64,000 nucleotides of DNA from Chimaeribacter coloradensis (GTDB lineage Bacteria; Pseudomonadota; Gammaproteobacteria; Enterobacterales; Enterobacteriaceae), in the NCBI RefSeq assembly GCF_002858715.1, contig NZ_PJZH01000006.1, forward strand, positions 62,001 to 126,000, read 5' to 3'. Made by a program: the position numbers and the translations under genes. Numbering within the stretch: the first letter of the stretch is position 1; each line of letters begins with the position of its first letter. Below, one piece after another: positions 7,900 through 16,200 of this stretch. Under the pieces are notes generated by a model. That model did not search any database and was not told the DNA's origin. It saw only the letters and a program-made list of their open reading frames with translations.

Positions 7900-8673
7900 A
7901 TGCTGAATAGTGAGTCAAGAACGTTGCTGAAAGCGTTGCTTCCTGTTGGTTTAATAGCGACCAAAGGGTGGCTTAGAGCACAAGGATTAACCCTGCATTT
8001 TATTGATAATGCTGTAAAAAGCCGGACATTATTACCCCTGGCACCCGGTGTCTATGTCCGTGATGAATCGCCGATCACCTGGCAGGGGGCCGTCATCTCG
8101 CTTCAGCGTATGCAGGATGTTCCCATGCAGATTGGCGGGCTGTCAGCGCTGGCGTTGACAGGGCTATCGCACTATCAAACCAGAAATAAAACCGTGGAAA
8201 TCAGCTTCTACTCCGCAGAAAAGCCTCCCGCATGGCTGAACAAGCTTAACCTCAACGCACACATTGAGTGGCATAGCACACGGCGTCTCTGGCCCGATGT
8301 GATCATAGCGGACGCCCGTTATCTGCGGACACATCCGTGGAGAGAGGGTTTGCCTGCACTCACGCTGTCAGGGCCTGAAAAAGCGATACTCGAACTTCTC
8401 TCTTTGGTTCCTAAACAGATCAGCGTGGAACATGCTGATTACCTGATGCAGGGGCTTTCTACACTTTCTCCCAGAAAACTTGAGCCTCTGTTACAGGCGA
8501 GCCTCAGTGTTAAATCCAAACGCCTGTTTATGTGGCTGGCGCAGCGCCATAACCACCCGTGGTTTAAATACCTGAAACCTGAACAGTATAATTTGGGAAG
8601 TGGGAAACGGTCGATTGTCCAGGCGGGCCGCCTGGACACCACATGGAATATCACCGTTCCCAAGGAGATATAA
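7900..8673 (+). CDS. type IV toxin-antitoxin antitoxin, AbiEi family
   Basis: 257 residues. The N-terminal part (about 1-80) is the winged-helix DNA-binding domain typical of AbiEi (LPVGLIATKGWLRAQG, then LLPLAPGVYVRDESP). The remaining C-terminal domain, including QIGGLSALALTGLSHY and SGPEKAILELLS, is needed for antitoxicity and cooperative repression in characterised members. ATG 7900 follows AGGTGA. The toxin gene begins 6 bases after the stop. The paired dyads upstream are its likely operators. Composition is AT-richer than neighbours, consistent with acquisition. Confidence 0.9.
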   Translation: MLNSESRTLLKALLPVGLIATKGWLRAQGLTLHFIDNAVKSRTLLPLAPGVYVRDESPITWQGAVISLQRMQDVPMQIGGLSALALTGLSHYQTRNKTVEISFYSAEKPPAWLNKLNLNAHIEWHSTRRLWPDVIIADARYLRTHPWREGLPALTLSGPEKAILELLSLVPKQISVEHADYLMQGLSTLSPRKLEPLLQASLSVKSKRLFMWLAQRHNHPWFKYLKPEQYNLGSGKRSIVQAGRLDTTWNITVPKEI

Positions 8674-8679
8674 ACGGAT

Positions 8680-9594
8680 ATGGACAGAGAAAGTCTCTAC
8701 TATAAACAGGTTCAACTCCTGTTACAGCTGATTCCCCTTATTGCGAAACATGACTGCTTTGCGTTGAAAGGTGGCACGGCCATTAACCTGTTTATACGGG
8801 AATTACCCCGGTTATCGGTTGATATTGATCTGGTCTTTCTGCCGGTGCAGGAACGAAACGCGTCGCTTACCGCAATTAAATCCGCACTGGACGATATTGC
8901 CGAGTCTGTCAGCCACCATCTGCCCCACACGAAAGTCAGCAAATCTTACGAGGACAAAAATGATGCGCTACGGCTGAATATTGTCCGGGATAACGTGATG
9001 GTTAAGATTGAACTTTCACCCGTATTGCGTGGGACGGTTTACGAGCCAACCCTTCTCCCGGTTTGTGAAGCAGTAGAAGAAGCGTTTGGTTATGCAGAGA
9101 TGGCAGTGGTCTCATTTGCCGATCTCTATGCAGGTAAACTCTGCGCGGCACTGGATCGCCAGCACCCCAGGGATCTCTTTGACGTAAAATTTTTACTCGC
9201 TAACGAGGGGCTGACAGAAGCGCTCCGCAAGGCCTTACTGGTTTACATCATTAGCCACCCACGCCCTATTGCTGAGTTGCTGCGACCGCATTTTAAGGAT
9301 ATCTCCGGTATTTACGAAGGTGAGTTCCGGCACATGGCAGAAGCTGATGTCCCTCTGGCTGAATTGCTGACCGTGCGGGAACAATTAGTTGCACAAATCC
9401 ACGCGGGAATGACAGCGGATGAACGGGCATTTTTATTGTCGTTCAAACGCCGTGAGCCTGATTGGGGCCTGCTCAACCTGGACAATATTGATCAACTCCC
9501 GGCGGTACGTTGGAAGCTGCAAAACCTGGCAAAAATGCCCGATGACAAACATGCAGAGGCCTTTAAACGGCTTAAACGTATCCTGGAGGCATAA
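8680..9594 (+). CDS. type IV toxin, AbiEii/AbiGii nucleotidyltransferase family
   Basis: 304 residues of the DUF1814/AbiEii type. Nucleotidyltransferase motif I is present as KGGTAINLF at residues 30-38, with the two catalytic aspartates in DID at 48-50. Further on, FADLYAGKLCAALDRQHPRDLFDVKFLL (about residues 145-172) carries the conserved K-R-D motifs. Members are bacteriostatic toxins, some of which modify tRNA 3' ends; many give abortive phage defence. All visible catalytic residues are intact, so the pair looks functional. Confidence 0.92.
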   Translation: MDRESLYYKQVQLLLQLIPLIAKHDCFALKGGTAINLFIRELPRLSVDIDLVFLPVQERNASLTAIKSALDDIAESVSHHLPHTKVSKSYEDKNDALRLNIVRDNVMVKIELSPVLRGTVYEPTLLPVCEAVEEAFGYAEMAVVSFADLYAGKLCAALDRQHPRDLFDVKFLLANEGLTEALRKALLVYIISHPRPIAELLRPHFKDISGIYEGEFRHMAEADVPLAELLTVREQLVAQIHAGMTADERAFLLSFKRREPDWGLLNLDNIDQLPAVRWKLQNLAKMPDDKHAEAFKRLKRILEA

Positions 9595-9642
9595 ACGAAA
9601 CCTGCTTAACCCGTTTATCGGGCGGTAAACAAATCACACCGT

Positions 9643-9663
9643 CCGGTTCGCCAGTTGGTTAAA
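9643..9663 (+). repeat. right copy of 21-bp direct repeat flanking the AbiE cassette
   Basis: Partner of 7686-7706, 19 of 21 identical, in the same orientation. Together they enclose about 1.94 kb holding only the abiE promoter and genes. Confidence 0.6.
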
Positions 9664-9704
9664 AATCCGTTACTATCCGCCTCCTTTCTTAATGGGGCCG
9701 CCTG

Positions 9705-10395
9705 ATGTCCACGATTACCGATACCTTTATCGCCCCGCCGTGCCATGAGGCGATCGAGACGCTCTATCAGGATGATCACCTGGTGCTGATCAACAAACCC
9801 ACCGGGCTGCTCAGCCTCTCCGGCAAAAATCCGCAGAACCTCGACTCGGTACACCACCGGCTGGTCAGGCTGTTCCCCGGCTGCACCCTGGTGCACCGGC
9901 TGGATTTCGGCACCTCGGGGCTGATGGTGATTGCGCGTAATAAGGCGATCAATGCCGACCTCTGCCGGCAGTTCAGCCAGCGCACCGTCACCAAAGTCTA
10001 CAGCGCGCTGCTCTGCGGCCACCTGGCGGAGGATGAAGGGGTCATCGAGGCGGCGATCGCCAAAGACCCGGCGCTGTTCCCATTGATGTCGATTTGCGCC
10101 ACCCACGGCAAACCCGCCCGTTCCCGCTACCGGGTCATTGAGCGGTTTTACCAGGAGCAGGAAGACGGGGCGTTACTGCCGCTGACGCGGGTACAGCTCA
10201 CCCCGGAGACCGGGCGCACCCATCAGTTGCGCATCCACTGCCGGGAGCTGGGCCACCCGATCCTGGGCAGCAGGCGGCCGCCTGCTGCCCGGCACCGGAC
10301 AGACCCCACGGCTGATGCTGCACGCCAGCGCGCTGGGGTTTGACCACCCCATCAGTGAAGAACGGATTAACGCCCGCCACGCCAGCCCGTTCTGA
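9705..10395 (+). pseudogene. RluA-family pseudouridine synthase, frameshifted near the C-terminus
   Basis: Residues 1-188 follow the RluA pattern: catalytic Asp67 in HRLDFGTSG, then TGRTHQLRIHCRELGHPILG. The family then normally continues with a CDLYGG-like turn and a GRLLPGT...LMLHAS segment. That segment is present (GGRLLPGTGQTPRLMLHAS...HASPF) but in another frame, ending at TGA 10393-10395. The break coincides with a perfect 26-bp palindrome where about 12 expected bases are replaced by 4. As written, the frame ends at 10343 with a nonsense tail, so the C-terminal strand and helix are lost. Confidence 0.8.
10265..10290. repeat. perfect 26-bp palindrome at the RluA-family frameshift
   Basis: GGGCAGCAGGCGG followed directly by its exact complement. 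The right half encodes the conserved GRLLPG segment; the left half replaces the expected CDLYG codons. This is what a template-switch on a short GGGC...GCCC quasi-palindrome would leave. Confidence 0.85.
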
Positions 10396-10467
10396 GCAAG
10401 ACGCTGGCCGGGGTGCAAAGGGAGGCAGAGGGCGCGGCCTGTTAACGCCGCCCTCTGCCGGAAGGGA

Positions 10468-11004
10468 TTACCACATCAGGTCGTCAGGCACTTTGAAATC
10501 AGCGTACGGATCGTCCTCGTCCTGCGCTTCCTGGCTCAGCGCACTGTTTAATACGATACTGTCCGCATCACGCTGCGCGATCTTGTCCGCGACGCTCGCG
10601 GGGATAATCGCGTACTCATTTTCCCCGTTGCTCCCCACCAGGCGGGCGATGGCGAGGCGGCCGTTGATCAGCTGAGTCTGGGTGAGCTTATCCACTTCGA
10701 TTTTTTTAATCAGGTTATTGTCGGTGAAGTTAAAGCCGATATCGCCTTTTGGCGGCTTGATGCGGTTCATCTCAATCAGCTGCTTCACCTGCGCCTTATA
10801 CTCTTTGGCCAGCGCCGCCTGCTTCTGCTGCTCGTTCAGCTGCTTATCACGCTCTAGCTGCGCTTTCTTGTTCTCTTCCACTGCCTCGCGCGCCTCACGC
10901 GCCTGAACCCGTGATTTCTTCGCCGTGCGCTGGACTTTGGCCACTTTCTTGCTGGTCACTAAGCCCGCTTTGAGCATCTGCTCTTGTAAGGTGAGTTTTG
11001 TCAT
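10468..11004 (-). CDS. yaiL: YaiL-type DUF2058 protein
   Basis: 178 residues from the ATG at 11004 (MTKLTLQEQMLKAGLV), close to the E. coli YaiL length; the frame extends upstream but with low-complexity sequence not conserved in the family. A long Lys/Arg/Glu/Gln-rich coiled coil (about residues 20-80) is followed by a compact C-terminal domain (GDIGFNFTDNNLIKKIEVD, YAIIPASVADKI). It is described as a nucleic-acid-associated protein; its role is not established. It is a single gene, with a predicted small RNA about 190 bases upstream on the same strand. Confidence 0.9.
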   Translation of the reverse strand: MTKLTLQEQMLKAGLVTSKKVAKVQRTAKKSRVQAREAREAVEENKKAQLERDKQLNEQQKQAALAKEYKAQVKQLIEMNRIKPPKGDIGFNFTDNNLIKKIEVDKLTQTQLINGRLAIARLVGSNGENEYAIIPASVADKIAQRDADSIVLNSALSQEAQDEDDPYADFKVPDDLMW

Positions 11005-11193
11005 TGTCGTTTCTGAACCTGTTGAATAATGCGTGGGAGTATACCGGTAATTGTAGAGGGTGGAACAGGGGGGTGGGAGTGCGGAGGTTTTGGTAGGCGA
11101 CGTGTTGAGGGTGTGCAATTGCTGGGGGTGAAGTTCTGAGATAGCGTGCAGGGAGAGGTGTTAACTGCATCAGCGGCTGCATAGGGCAAGATC

Positions 11194-11294
11194 AAAAAAG
11201 GCCTCCCGAAGGAAGCCTTTCATGAAATTTTTTCGCTAATACAGACATCGTTGAGTAGGACTGTACGCTCACATAGTCAGAGAACCTGTCTCTT
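11194..11294 (-). ncRNA. predicted small RNA of about 100 nt
   Basis: A strong promoter on the minus strand (11301-11329) predicts a start near 11294. About 100 bases downstream an intrinsic terminator is visible: a 10-bp stem with a TTCG tetraloop (11197-11220, one G-U pair) followed by T6 ending at 11194. No ORF of useful size or ribosome site lies between. I do not recognise it as a known enterobacterial sRNA. It could alternatively be a remnant transcription unit. Confidence 0.5.
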
Positions 11295-11300
11295 TGGCGG

Positions 11301-11329
11301 AATATATTGAAAACCGGTGCCAAAGTCAA
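11301..11329 (-). promoter_or_regulatory. sigma-70 promoter for the predicted small RNA
   Basis: Minus strand TTGACT (complement of 11324-11329), exactly 17 bases, TATATT (complement of 11301-11306). Confidence 0.65.
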
Positions 11330-11401
11330 GCATAAAATCTGTTTGGTCCACTATATTTCAGCGTTATAGTCGTTGCTTTGTAAGGTAAGCTGGGAAAGCC
11401 A

Positions 11402-12461
11402 ATGACCATTAACGCCATTATCAACTCTATCTCACAGCAGCGATTTTCAACGTATCGGACATCTGTATTCAGCGGTGCTTCAGATGAGGAGTGTCTAGGA
11501 ATTTATTTATGGAACAAGCAGATAGCAAGTGCATTTTTGCCTGCACTTCAAATATTAGAAGTGTCGCTCAGAAACGCAATTTATCTTTCTAAAATTGAGT
11601 ATGAAGAAGAAGAAATAGAGAAAAATTATTCGCCGAATGAGTGGGTGGCAAGGAAAGCAGCCGTTGACCGCAGATGGTTTATTTCGGTTATGACGGCGCA
11701 AAATAATCCTGAATCCAATAGGCAGATTAGACGTGTTCAAAGACAGATTGCTAAAGAGAATAAGGATGATATTCCCGAAAACTATATAGCTAAACTCACG
11801 TTGGGCTTCTGGGTTTCCATGGTCGATAAAGAGTTCAGTACACCGAACGCGACCTACCTGACATTATGGCCACAGTTGAGAGGAAAGGTATTTCCTCATG
11901 CACTTGACCGTAACGGTCAGCCACTGTCAATAAGGGGGGATTGGTACTGCCTTACGGGATATCAATAAAATCCGCAACCGGCTTTCTCATCATGAACCGC
12001 TCTGGCGAACAAGTACAACGTATAATGTACAGCAGGCAATAAATAAAATTGTCATGGATTATAAAAAGTGCCTTGATATTATTCACTGGATTAATCCGTC
12101 TAATTTGAAGCTGTTAAACATTATCGATAACACTGATAAGTTCAGAGAGTTATGCAATGCGCATTCGCTTTGGAAAAACAAGCAATTACCGCACGGCATC
12201 CCTTCTCTTCCGGTTATTGATGCTAATGGATGGTGCGGCCCACTTCTCATGGAGAGCCGTCTTAAGGGGAGTATCCTGAACATTGACCTTGCATCCGGTT
12301 TCTCAATACTCCGCTGTGAAAGCGAAGGCAAAGATTTCATTGCCAATAATAGAGATTTCTCTGGAGGAATAGCCCGATATAATACCGGAGATAACGTCAC
12401 ATTCGACCCAAACAGCCCTACAACAGGCCCTTTACCTGTTGCAAAATCTATCCGCCTTTAA
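11402..12461 (+). pseudogene. Abi_2 (AbiD/F-like) HEPN-domain protein, frameshifted at a G6 run
   Basis: The first frame (188 codons, from ATG 11402) encodes the Abi_2 N-terminus (LQILEVSLRNAI, IAKLTLGFWVSMVD). At AGGGGGG (11934-11939) it runs into an unrelated tail and stops at 11968. Dropping one G joins it to the frame that continues GTALRDINKIRNRLSHHEPLW and on to TAA 12461, about 352 residues in all. The HEPN signature R-x4-H (Arg codon 11973, His codon 11988) lies only in the second part, so the first product lacks the RNase motif. A phase-variable gene, a dead gene or a base-call error are all possible. Confidence 0.78.
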
Positions 12462-12599
12462 GTTCAACTGATTTTATCGGAACTGAAAAAACGTAAAGGG
12501 CTATGTTAACGTTTTAATGTGTATTACTGTCAGCAACATAGGCTTATGGCACACAGTGCTCTGACAGGTTATCCCTTATTAAGAGTAAACACGCCCAAA

Positions 12600-12621
12600 T
12601 CCCCCGCCCTCAGGCGGGGGG
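12600..12621 (-). terminator. hairpin downstream of treA
   Basis: CCCCCGCC / GGCGGGGG stem with a 4-base loop, 18 bases after the treA stop. Only ATTT follows on the minus strand, so it is a moderate terminator. Confidence 0.55.
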
Positions 12622-12638
12622 AACATCTACACCGACCC

Positions 12639-14297
12639 CTACTGCCCCTTCTTAATATCCCCGACGTTATTGCACGTCACGCCTTTCGGGCAGTACATAT
12701 CCATCAGCTTCAGGGTGACGCCGTTGGTCCAGCCGAAGCCGTCCTGGAGCGGGTATTCGCCCCCGCCGCCGCCGCCGAGGGTGCCTTCGACCACATATTT
12801 CTCCACCAGCTTGTGTTCACGGTCATAGGTGGCCTGCACGTTATCCAGGAAGCGCATACCGATGTCTTTCGCCAGGGTCTGTTTGCCGTAATGGTTCAGC
12901 CCTTCAACGGCCACCCATTGCAGCGGCGCCCAGCCGTTCGGGGCGTCCCATTGCTGGCCGTTATGCACGTTGGTGGTGACCAGCCCGCCCGCTTTCACCA
13001 GCTGTTTCTCCACCGCGGCGGCGGTTTTCGCTGCCTGATCGTCGCTGGCGGCCTGCATATAGAGCGGGAAGAGCGCGGCGGCGGTTAACTGCGTGCGCAC
13101 GCTGCTGCGTTTCCAGTCGTAGTCGGCATACCAGCCGCCTTCCGGGTTCCACAGGTAACGGTTGATCGCTGCCTGGCGCTTCTCGGCCATCCCAGCGTAG
13201 CGCTGGCTGTCGCTGGCTTTGTCAGCCGCTTTGCTGGCGCGCGCCAGGGTGTTTTCCAGGTGGAACAGCAGGGCGTTCAGATCCACCGGCACAATGTCCG
13301 TGGTGCGGATGGTGGAGAGATTTTTCGGGTCGTCAAACCAGCGGGAGCTGAAATCCCAGCCGGAAGCGGCCCCGGCGCGCAGATCGCGGTAAAGCTCGGC
13401 TTTATTGCGCGAGGTCGCTTTCTCTGCGGTGGTGATGTCATCCATATAGGACTCGGTGCGCGGCACGTCGCGCGCGTCCCAGTAGCGGTTCAGCACCGTG
13501 CCGTCTTTCAGCTTCACCACGCGCTTGCTGGCGCTGCCTGCGGCCACGCTCTGCGCATCCGCCATCCAGTACTGGTACTCTTTTTGCAGTTGCGGCAGGT
13601 ATTTGCTGTAAACCGCTTCGCCGCTGTGCTGCGCCAGCAGGTCAACCATCAGGCTGAAGAACGGCGGCTGTGAGCGGCTCAGGTAATAGCTGCGGTTGCC
13701 GTTGGGGATGTGGCCGTAGGTGTCCAGCTCGTGGGCGAAGTTGTCCACCATATCCTGAACGCGGTCCCAATGGCCGCTCTCCGCCAGCCCCAGCATCGTG
13801 AAGTAGCTGTCCCAGTAGTAGACCTCGCGGAAGCGGCCGCCCGGCACCACATAGGGCTTCGGCAGCGGCAGCAGCGAATCATACTGGTTGGCCTTGTCGG
13901 TGGTGCGCGTCAGCACCGGCCATAGGCCGTCGATGTGCTCGCGCAGGCTCTGCCCGGCAGGCGGCACATAGGCTTCGTTTTTGCCCGGCAGGGTGAAGTT
14001 GGCGTCAACAAAGTGGCGCAGGTCGAAATTTTGCTGGCGCTTCTGCATCTGCCAGTCGGCCAGAATCGAGGCCGGGTCATATTTGGGGACGGCATCGGCA
14101 AAGGTCTTCTGGTCAGGGAAGAATTTTGCGGCCTGCACCGCCGGGTAGAGCGGCCCCAGCAGCACATCCGGCGGCTGCGGTGCCTGATGCTCGTCTGCCG
14201 CCTGGGCGTAAAAAGAACCGGTGGCCAGCGCGCCGGTGATCAGCAAAGGCATCAACAGCGCGCCTTTCCATTGAGGGGTTACGGTCTTTTTCGTCAT
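12639..14297 (-). CDS. treA: periplasmic trehalase (GH37)
   Basis: 552 residues from ATG 14297, which follows AAGGAGAAACTG; the open frame reaches 48 bases further. Residues 1-34 are a Sec signal peptide ending AQA. GH37 signatures are present: [28 protein letters not shown] and, near the end, [16 protein letters not shown]. The catalytic acid in [10 protein letters not shown] and base Glu in [10 protein letters not shown] are kept. It hydrolyses trehalose to two glucose in the periplasm so that it can be used at high osmolarity. It has its own downstream hairpin and stands alone. Confidence 0.95.
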   Translation of the reverse strand: MTKKTVTPQWKGALLMPLLITGALATGSFYAQAADEHQAPQPPDVLLGPLYPAVQAAKFFPDQKTFADAVPKYDPASILADWQMQKRQQNFDLRHFVDANFTLPGKNEAYVPPAGQSLREHIDGLWPVLTRTTDKANQYDSLLPLPKPYVVPGGRFREVYYWDSYFTMLGLAESGHWDRVQDMVDNFAHELDTYGHIPNGNRSYYLSRSQPPFFSLMVDLLAQHSGEAVYSKYLPQLQKEYQYWMADAQSVAAGSASKRVVKLKDGTVLNRYWDARDVPRTESYMDDITTAEKATSRNKAELYRDLRAGAASGWDFSSRWFDDPKNLSTIRTTDIVPVDLNALLFHLENTLARASKAADKASDSQRYAGMAEKRQAAINRYLWNPEGGWYADYDWKRSSVRTQLTAAALFPLYMQAASDDQAAKTAAAVEKQLVKAGGLVTTNVHNGQQWDAPNGWAPLQWVAVEGLNHYGKQTLAKDIGMRFLDNVQATYDREHKLVEKYVVEGTLGGGGGGEYPLQDGFGWTNGVTLKLMDMYCPKGVTCNNVGDIKKGQ

Positions 14298-14700
14298 CAG
14301 TTTCTCCTTGTCCAGACCTGGCATGGCCTGCAAATGGTTGACCATTCGGAAAACTTTAGACGAAATTGAGTAGTTTGCTTGTAGTGAGGCCGGGAAATGT
14401 GAACCGACACCGGGTTACCGTTGCTGGCAGAATCACACCTGGGCGACCCATTGCCGGGATGCCTGTGTATATCACAGGGAGGTATCCGCGCAGAACGTAG
14501 CGGCGGTAACAGTGGATGCGTGCTTGTGAGCAAGAGGCGAAAAGCTGGGCACATATACGGACTTCTGGTGTGGGCCAATAGCAGACGTTGAAGCCTTAAT
14601 GCCATTTTTGAATGATGTAACAGACGATAATAGGTGTACATTTTCTGTAAGGTAAACAGAACCTGATTAGGAATTTATTAACCCACAAGGATAATTGCTC
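14298..14700. other. intergenic stretch between treA and a GNAT gene
   Basis: About 400 bases holding the treA ribosome site and upstream region. I see no convincing gene, repeat or strong promoter; a short minus-strand frame here is not supported by a ribosome site. Confidence 0.5.
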
Positions 14701-15249
14701 ATGCGGATTCCCACGCTTACAACAGATCGGTTGCTATTAAAACCGTTAGTCGCCGAAGATGCTCAACAGATCCAGAAGCTTTATCCTCGCTGGGAAATAG
14801 TCCGTTATATGGTGGCGTCGGTTCCCTGGCCTTATCCGGAGAATGGCGCTGAGAATTACGTCAATAACGTTGCCCTGCCTGATATAGTGAAGGGAATTGC
14901 ATGGTTCTGGACTATCAGACATCGTGACACACCAGGCAAACTCATGGGCGTAATCTGCCTGTACGATGTTGAAGATAATAATCGCGGATTCTGGCTCGCA
15001 CCGGAATATCAGGGGCAAGGCTTTATGCGTGAGGCCAGTATTGCGGCTACGGATTACTGGTTCAATGTTTTGAATAAGCAGACATTACGCGCGTTCAAGG
15101 CAGCCGTTAACAGCCGCTCTCAACGTATTTCAGCCAGTAGCGGAATGCGACTTATCAATACTGTTAAGAAGGAATATGTCAGCGGTCTTCTGGATTCTGA
15201 GCTTTGGGAAATAACCCGCGATGAGTGGAATGCTCGTAAAGTCTGTTGA
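14701..15249 (+). CDS. GNAT family N-acetyltransferase (RimJ/RimL-like)
   Basis: 182 residues. The start ATG at 14701 follows AAGGAT; TTG at 14695 is possible. The opening TLTTDRLLLKPLVAEDAQQI is that of RimJ/RimL-type acetyltransferases, and the acetyl-CoA loop is seen in FWLAPEYQGQGFMREA (about residues 98-113). Substrate unknown; proteins, antibiotics or small amines are all usual for the group. Lower GC than surrounding genes and adjacent REP-like repeats. Confidence 0.85.
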   Translation: MRIPTLTTDRLLLKPLVAEDAQQIQKLYPRWEIVRYMVASVPWPYPENGAENYVNNVALPDIVKGIAWFWTIRHRDTPGKLMGVICLYDVEDNNRGFWLAPEYQGQGFMREASIAATDYWFNVLNKQTLRAFKAAVNSRSQRISASSGMRLINTVKKEYVSGLLDSELWEITRDEWNARKVC

Positions 15250-15262
15250 TGCCCGTCATAGA

Positions 15263-15330
15263 ATGTCTGCCTCTCGCTCAAAGCGGACTTTGCCACGCGC
15301 ACATGTCCGCTTGGTGCCCGACGCGGACAT
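15263..15330. repeat. pair of REP-like palindromes
   Basis: Two units: 15263-15290 (ATGTCTGC...AAGCGGACT) and 15303-15330 (ATGTCCGC...GCGGACAT). Each has TGTCCGC-like and GCGGACA-like arms about 12 bases apart. Four more units of the same family occur at 49.9, 51.9 (pair) and 52.9 kb. Confidence 0.7.
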
Positions 15331-15414
15331 AAAAAATGTGCATTGCTGGCCGACAGGCCATTATCCTGTCTTGCATAACGAATCTGCGATATGAGTAATA
15401 GTGAGGATGTTGAC

Positions 15415-15897
15415 ATGTCCACTTTTCATGAACTTACCGCCACCAGTCTGAGTGGTCAGCTTATCCCTATGGCCGACTACGCGGGCAAGCTGGTTCTTGT
15501 AGTGAATACCGCCAGCCATTGTGGTTTTACGCCACAGTACGCAGGCCTTGAATCGCTCTACCAGGAATATGCCGCTCAGGGTCTGGTGATACTCGGTTTT
15601 CCCTGCAACCAGTTTGGTAAGCAGGAACCCGGCGGTGCTGAGGAGATCGCGCAGACCTGCTACATCAACTACGGCGTGAGCTTCCCGATGTTCGGGAAAG
15701 TGGAGGTCAACGGCGCCTCAGCGCACCCGGTGTTCCGTTATTTAAAAGCCGAACTGCCCGGTGTGCTGGGCGGGCGGATCAACTGGAACTTTACCAAGTT
15801 CCTGATCGGGCGCGACGGCAAGCCACTCAGGCGTTTTGCACCGTTCTCCACCCCGGAAAAAATGAAAGCCGTGATCGTCGCTTCACTTAACGTTTAA
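15415..15897 (+). CDS. glutathione peroxidase family protein (Cys type)
   Basis: 160 residues from ATG 15415 (GAGGAT upstream). Peroxidatic Cys36 lies in ASHCGFTPQY, the Gln of the site in GFPCNQFGKQEPG, and the conserved Trp-Asn in INWNFTKFLIGRDG. These enzymes reduce hydroperoxides using thioredoxin or glutathione in the cytoplasm. The BtuE-type loop insertion is absent, so it is a short Gpx. It is a single gene; a plus-strand terminator lies about 220 bases downstream. Confidence 0.92.
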   Translation: MSTFHELTATSLSGQLIPMADYAGKLVLVVNTASHCGFTPQYAGLESLYQEYAAQGLVILGFPCNQFGKQEPGGAEEIAQTCYINYGVSFPMFGKVEVNGASAHPVFRYLKAELPGVLGGRINWNFTKFLIGRDGKPLRRFAPFSTPEKMKAVIVASLNV

Positions 15898-15936
15898 CTG
15901 TTTCTCTGATTTTGAGCCTCTCCTGCAAAATGCCTT

Positions 15937-16099
15937 TCACCGCACCGTGGCGCACCGACGCACCTCGTCCGGGTAGCCTTGCTCAACGGAGGCGTGGCGA
16001 TGGCGCTGGGTTTGCAGCGTATCAAACACCACTTTGGCCGCTTTCCCGGCGACATACTCCGCTTCCTCATCATGCTGCGGCAGGCCGGTAAATAATGCG
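15937..16099 (-). pseudogene. possible gene remnant, about 54 codons
   Basis: Read on the minus strand there is a stop-free coding-like stretch, ALFTGLPQHDEEAEYVAGKA..., ending in TGA at 15937, with no start codon or ribosome site. It looks like the C-terminal tail of a lost gene. I cannot name the family. Confidence 0.35.
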
Positions 16100-16113
16100 C
16101 GTTATTCTGGGCA

Positions 16114-16135
16114 GCAGAGGCCGCCTCTGCTTTTT
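16114..16135 (+). terminator. intrinsic terminator
   Basis: GCAGAGG, CCG loop, CCTCTGC, then T5 on the plus strand. It is the first clear terminator after the glutathione peroxidase gene. Confidence 0.7.
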
Positions 16136-16200
16136 ATACACAGAGGGGCGGGGTAGTTATCACTGCCGGTTAATCAGGAAATAAGGGAAATAGAAATAAA

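Noticed and set aside
12600-12621. Hairpin as part of a mobile element end
   Set aside because: Short, GC-rich, directly behind treA; best read as its terminator.
14297-14641. 114-codon minus frame upstream of treA
   Set aside because: It overlaps the treA start, has a low-complexity sequence and no ribosome site; treated as intergenic.
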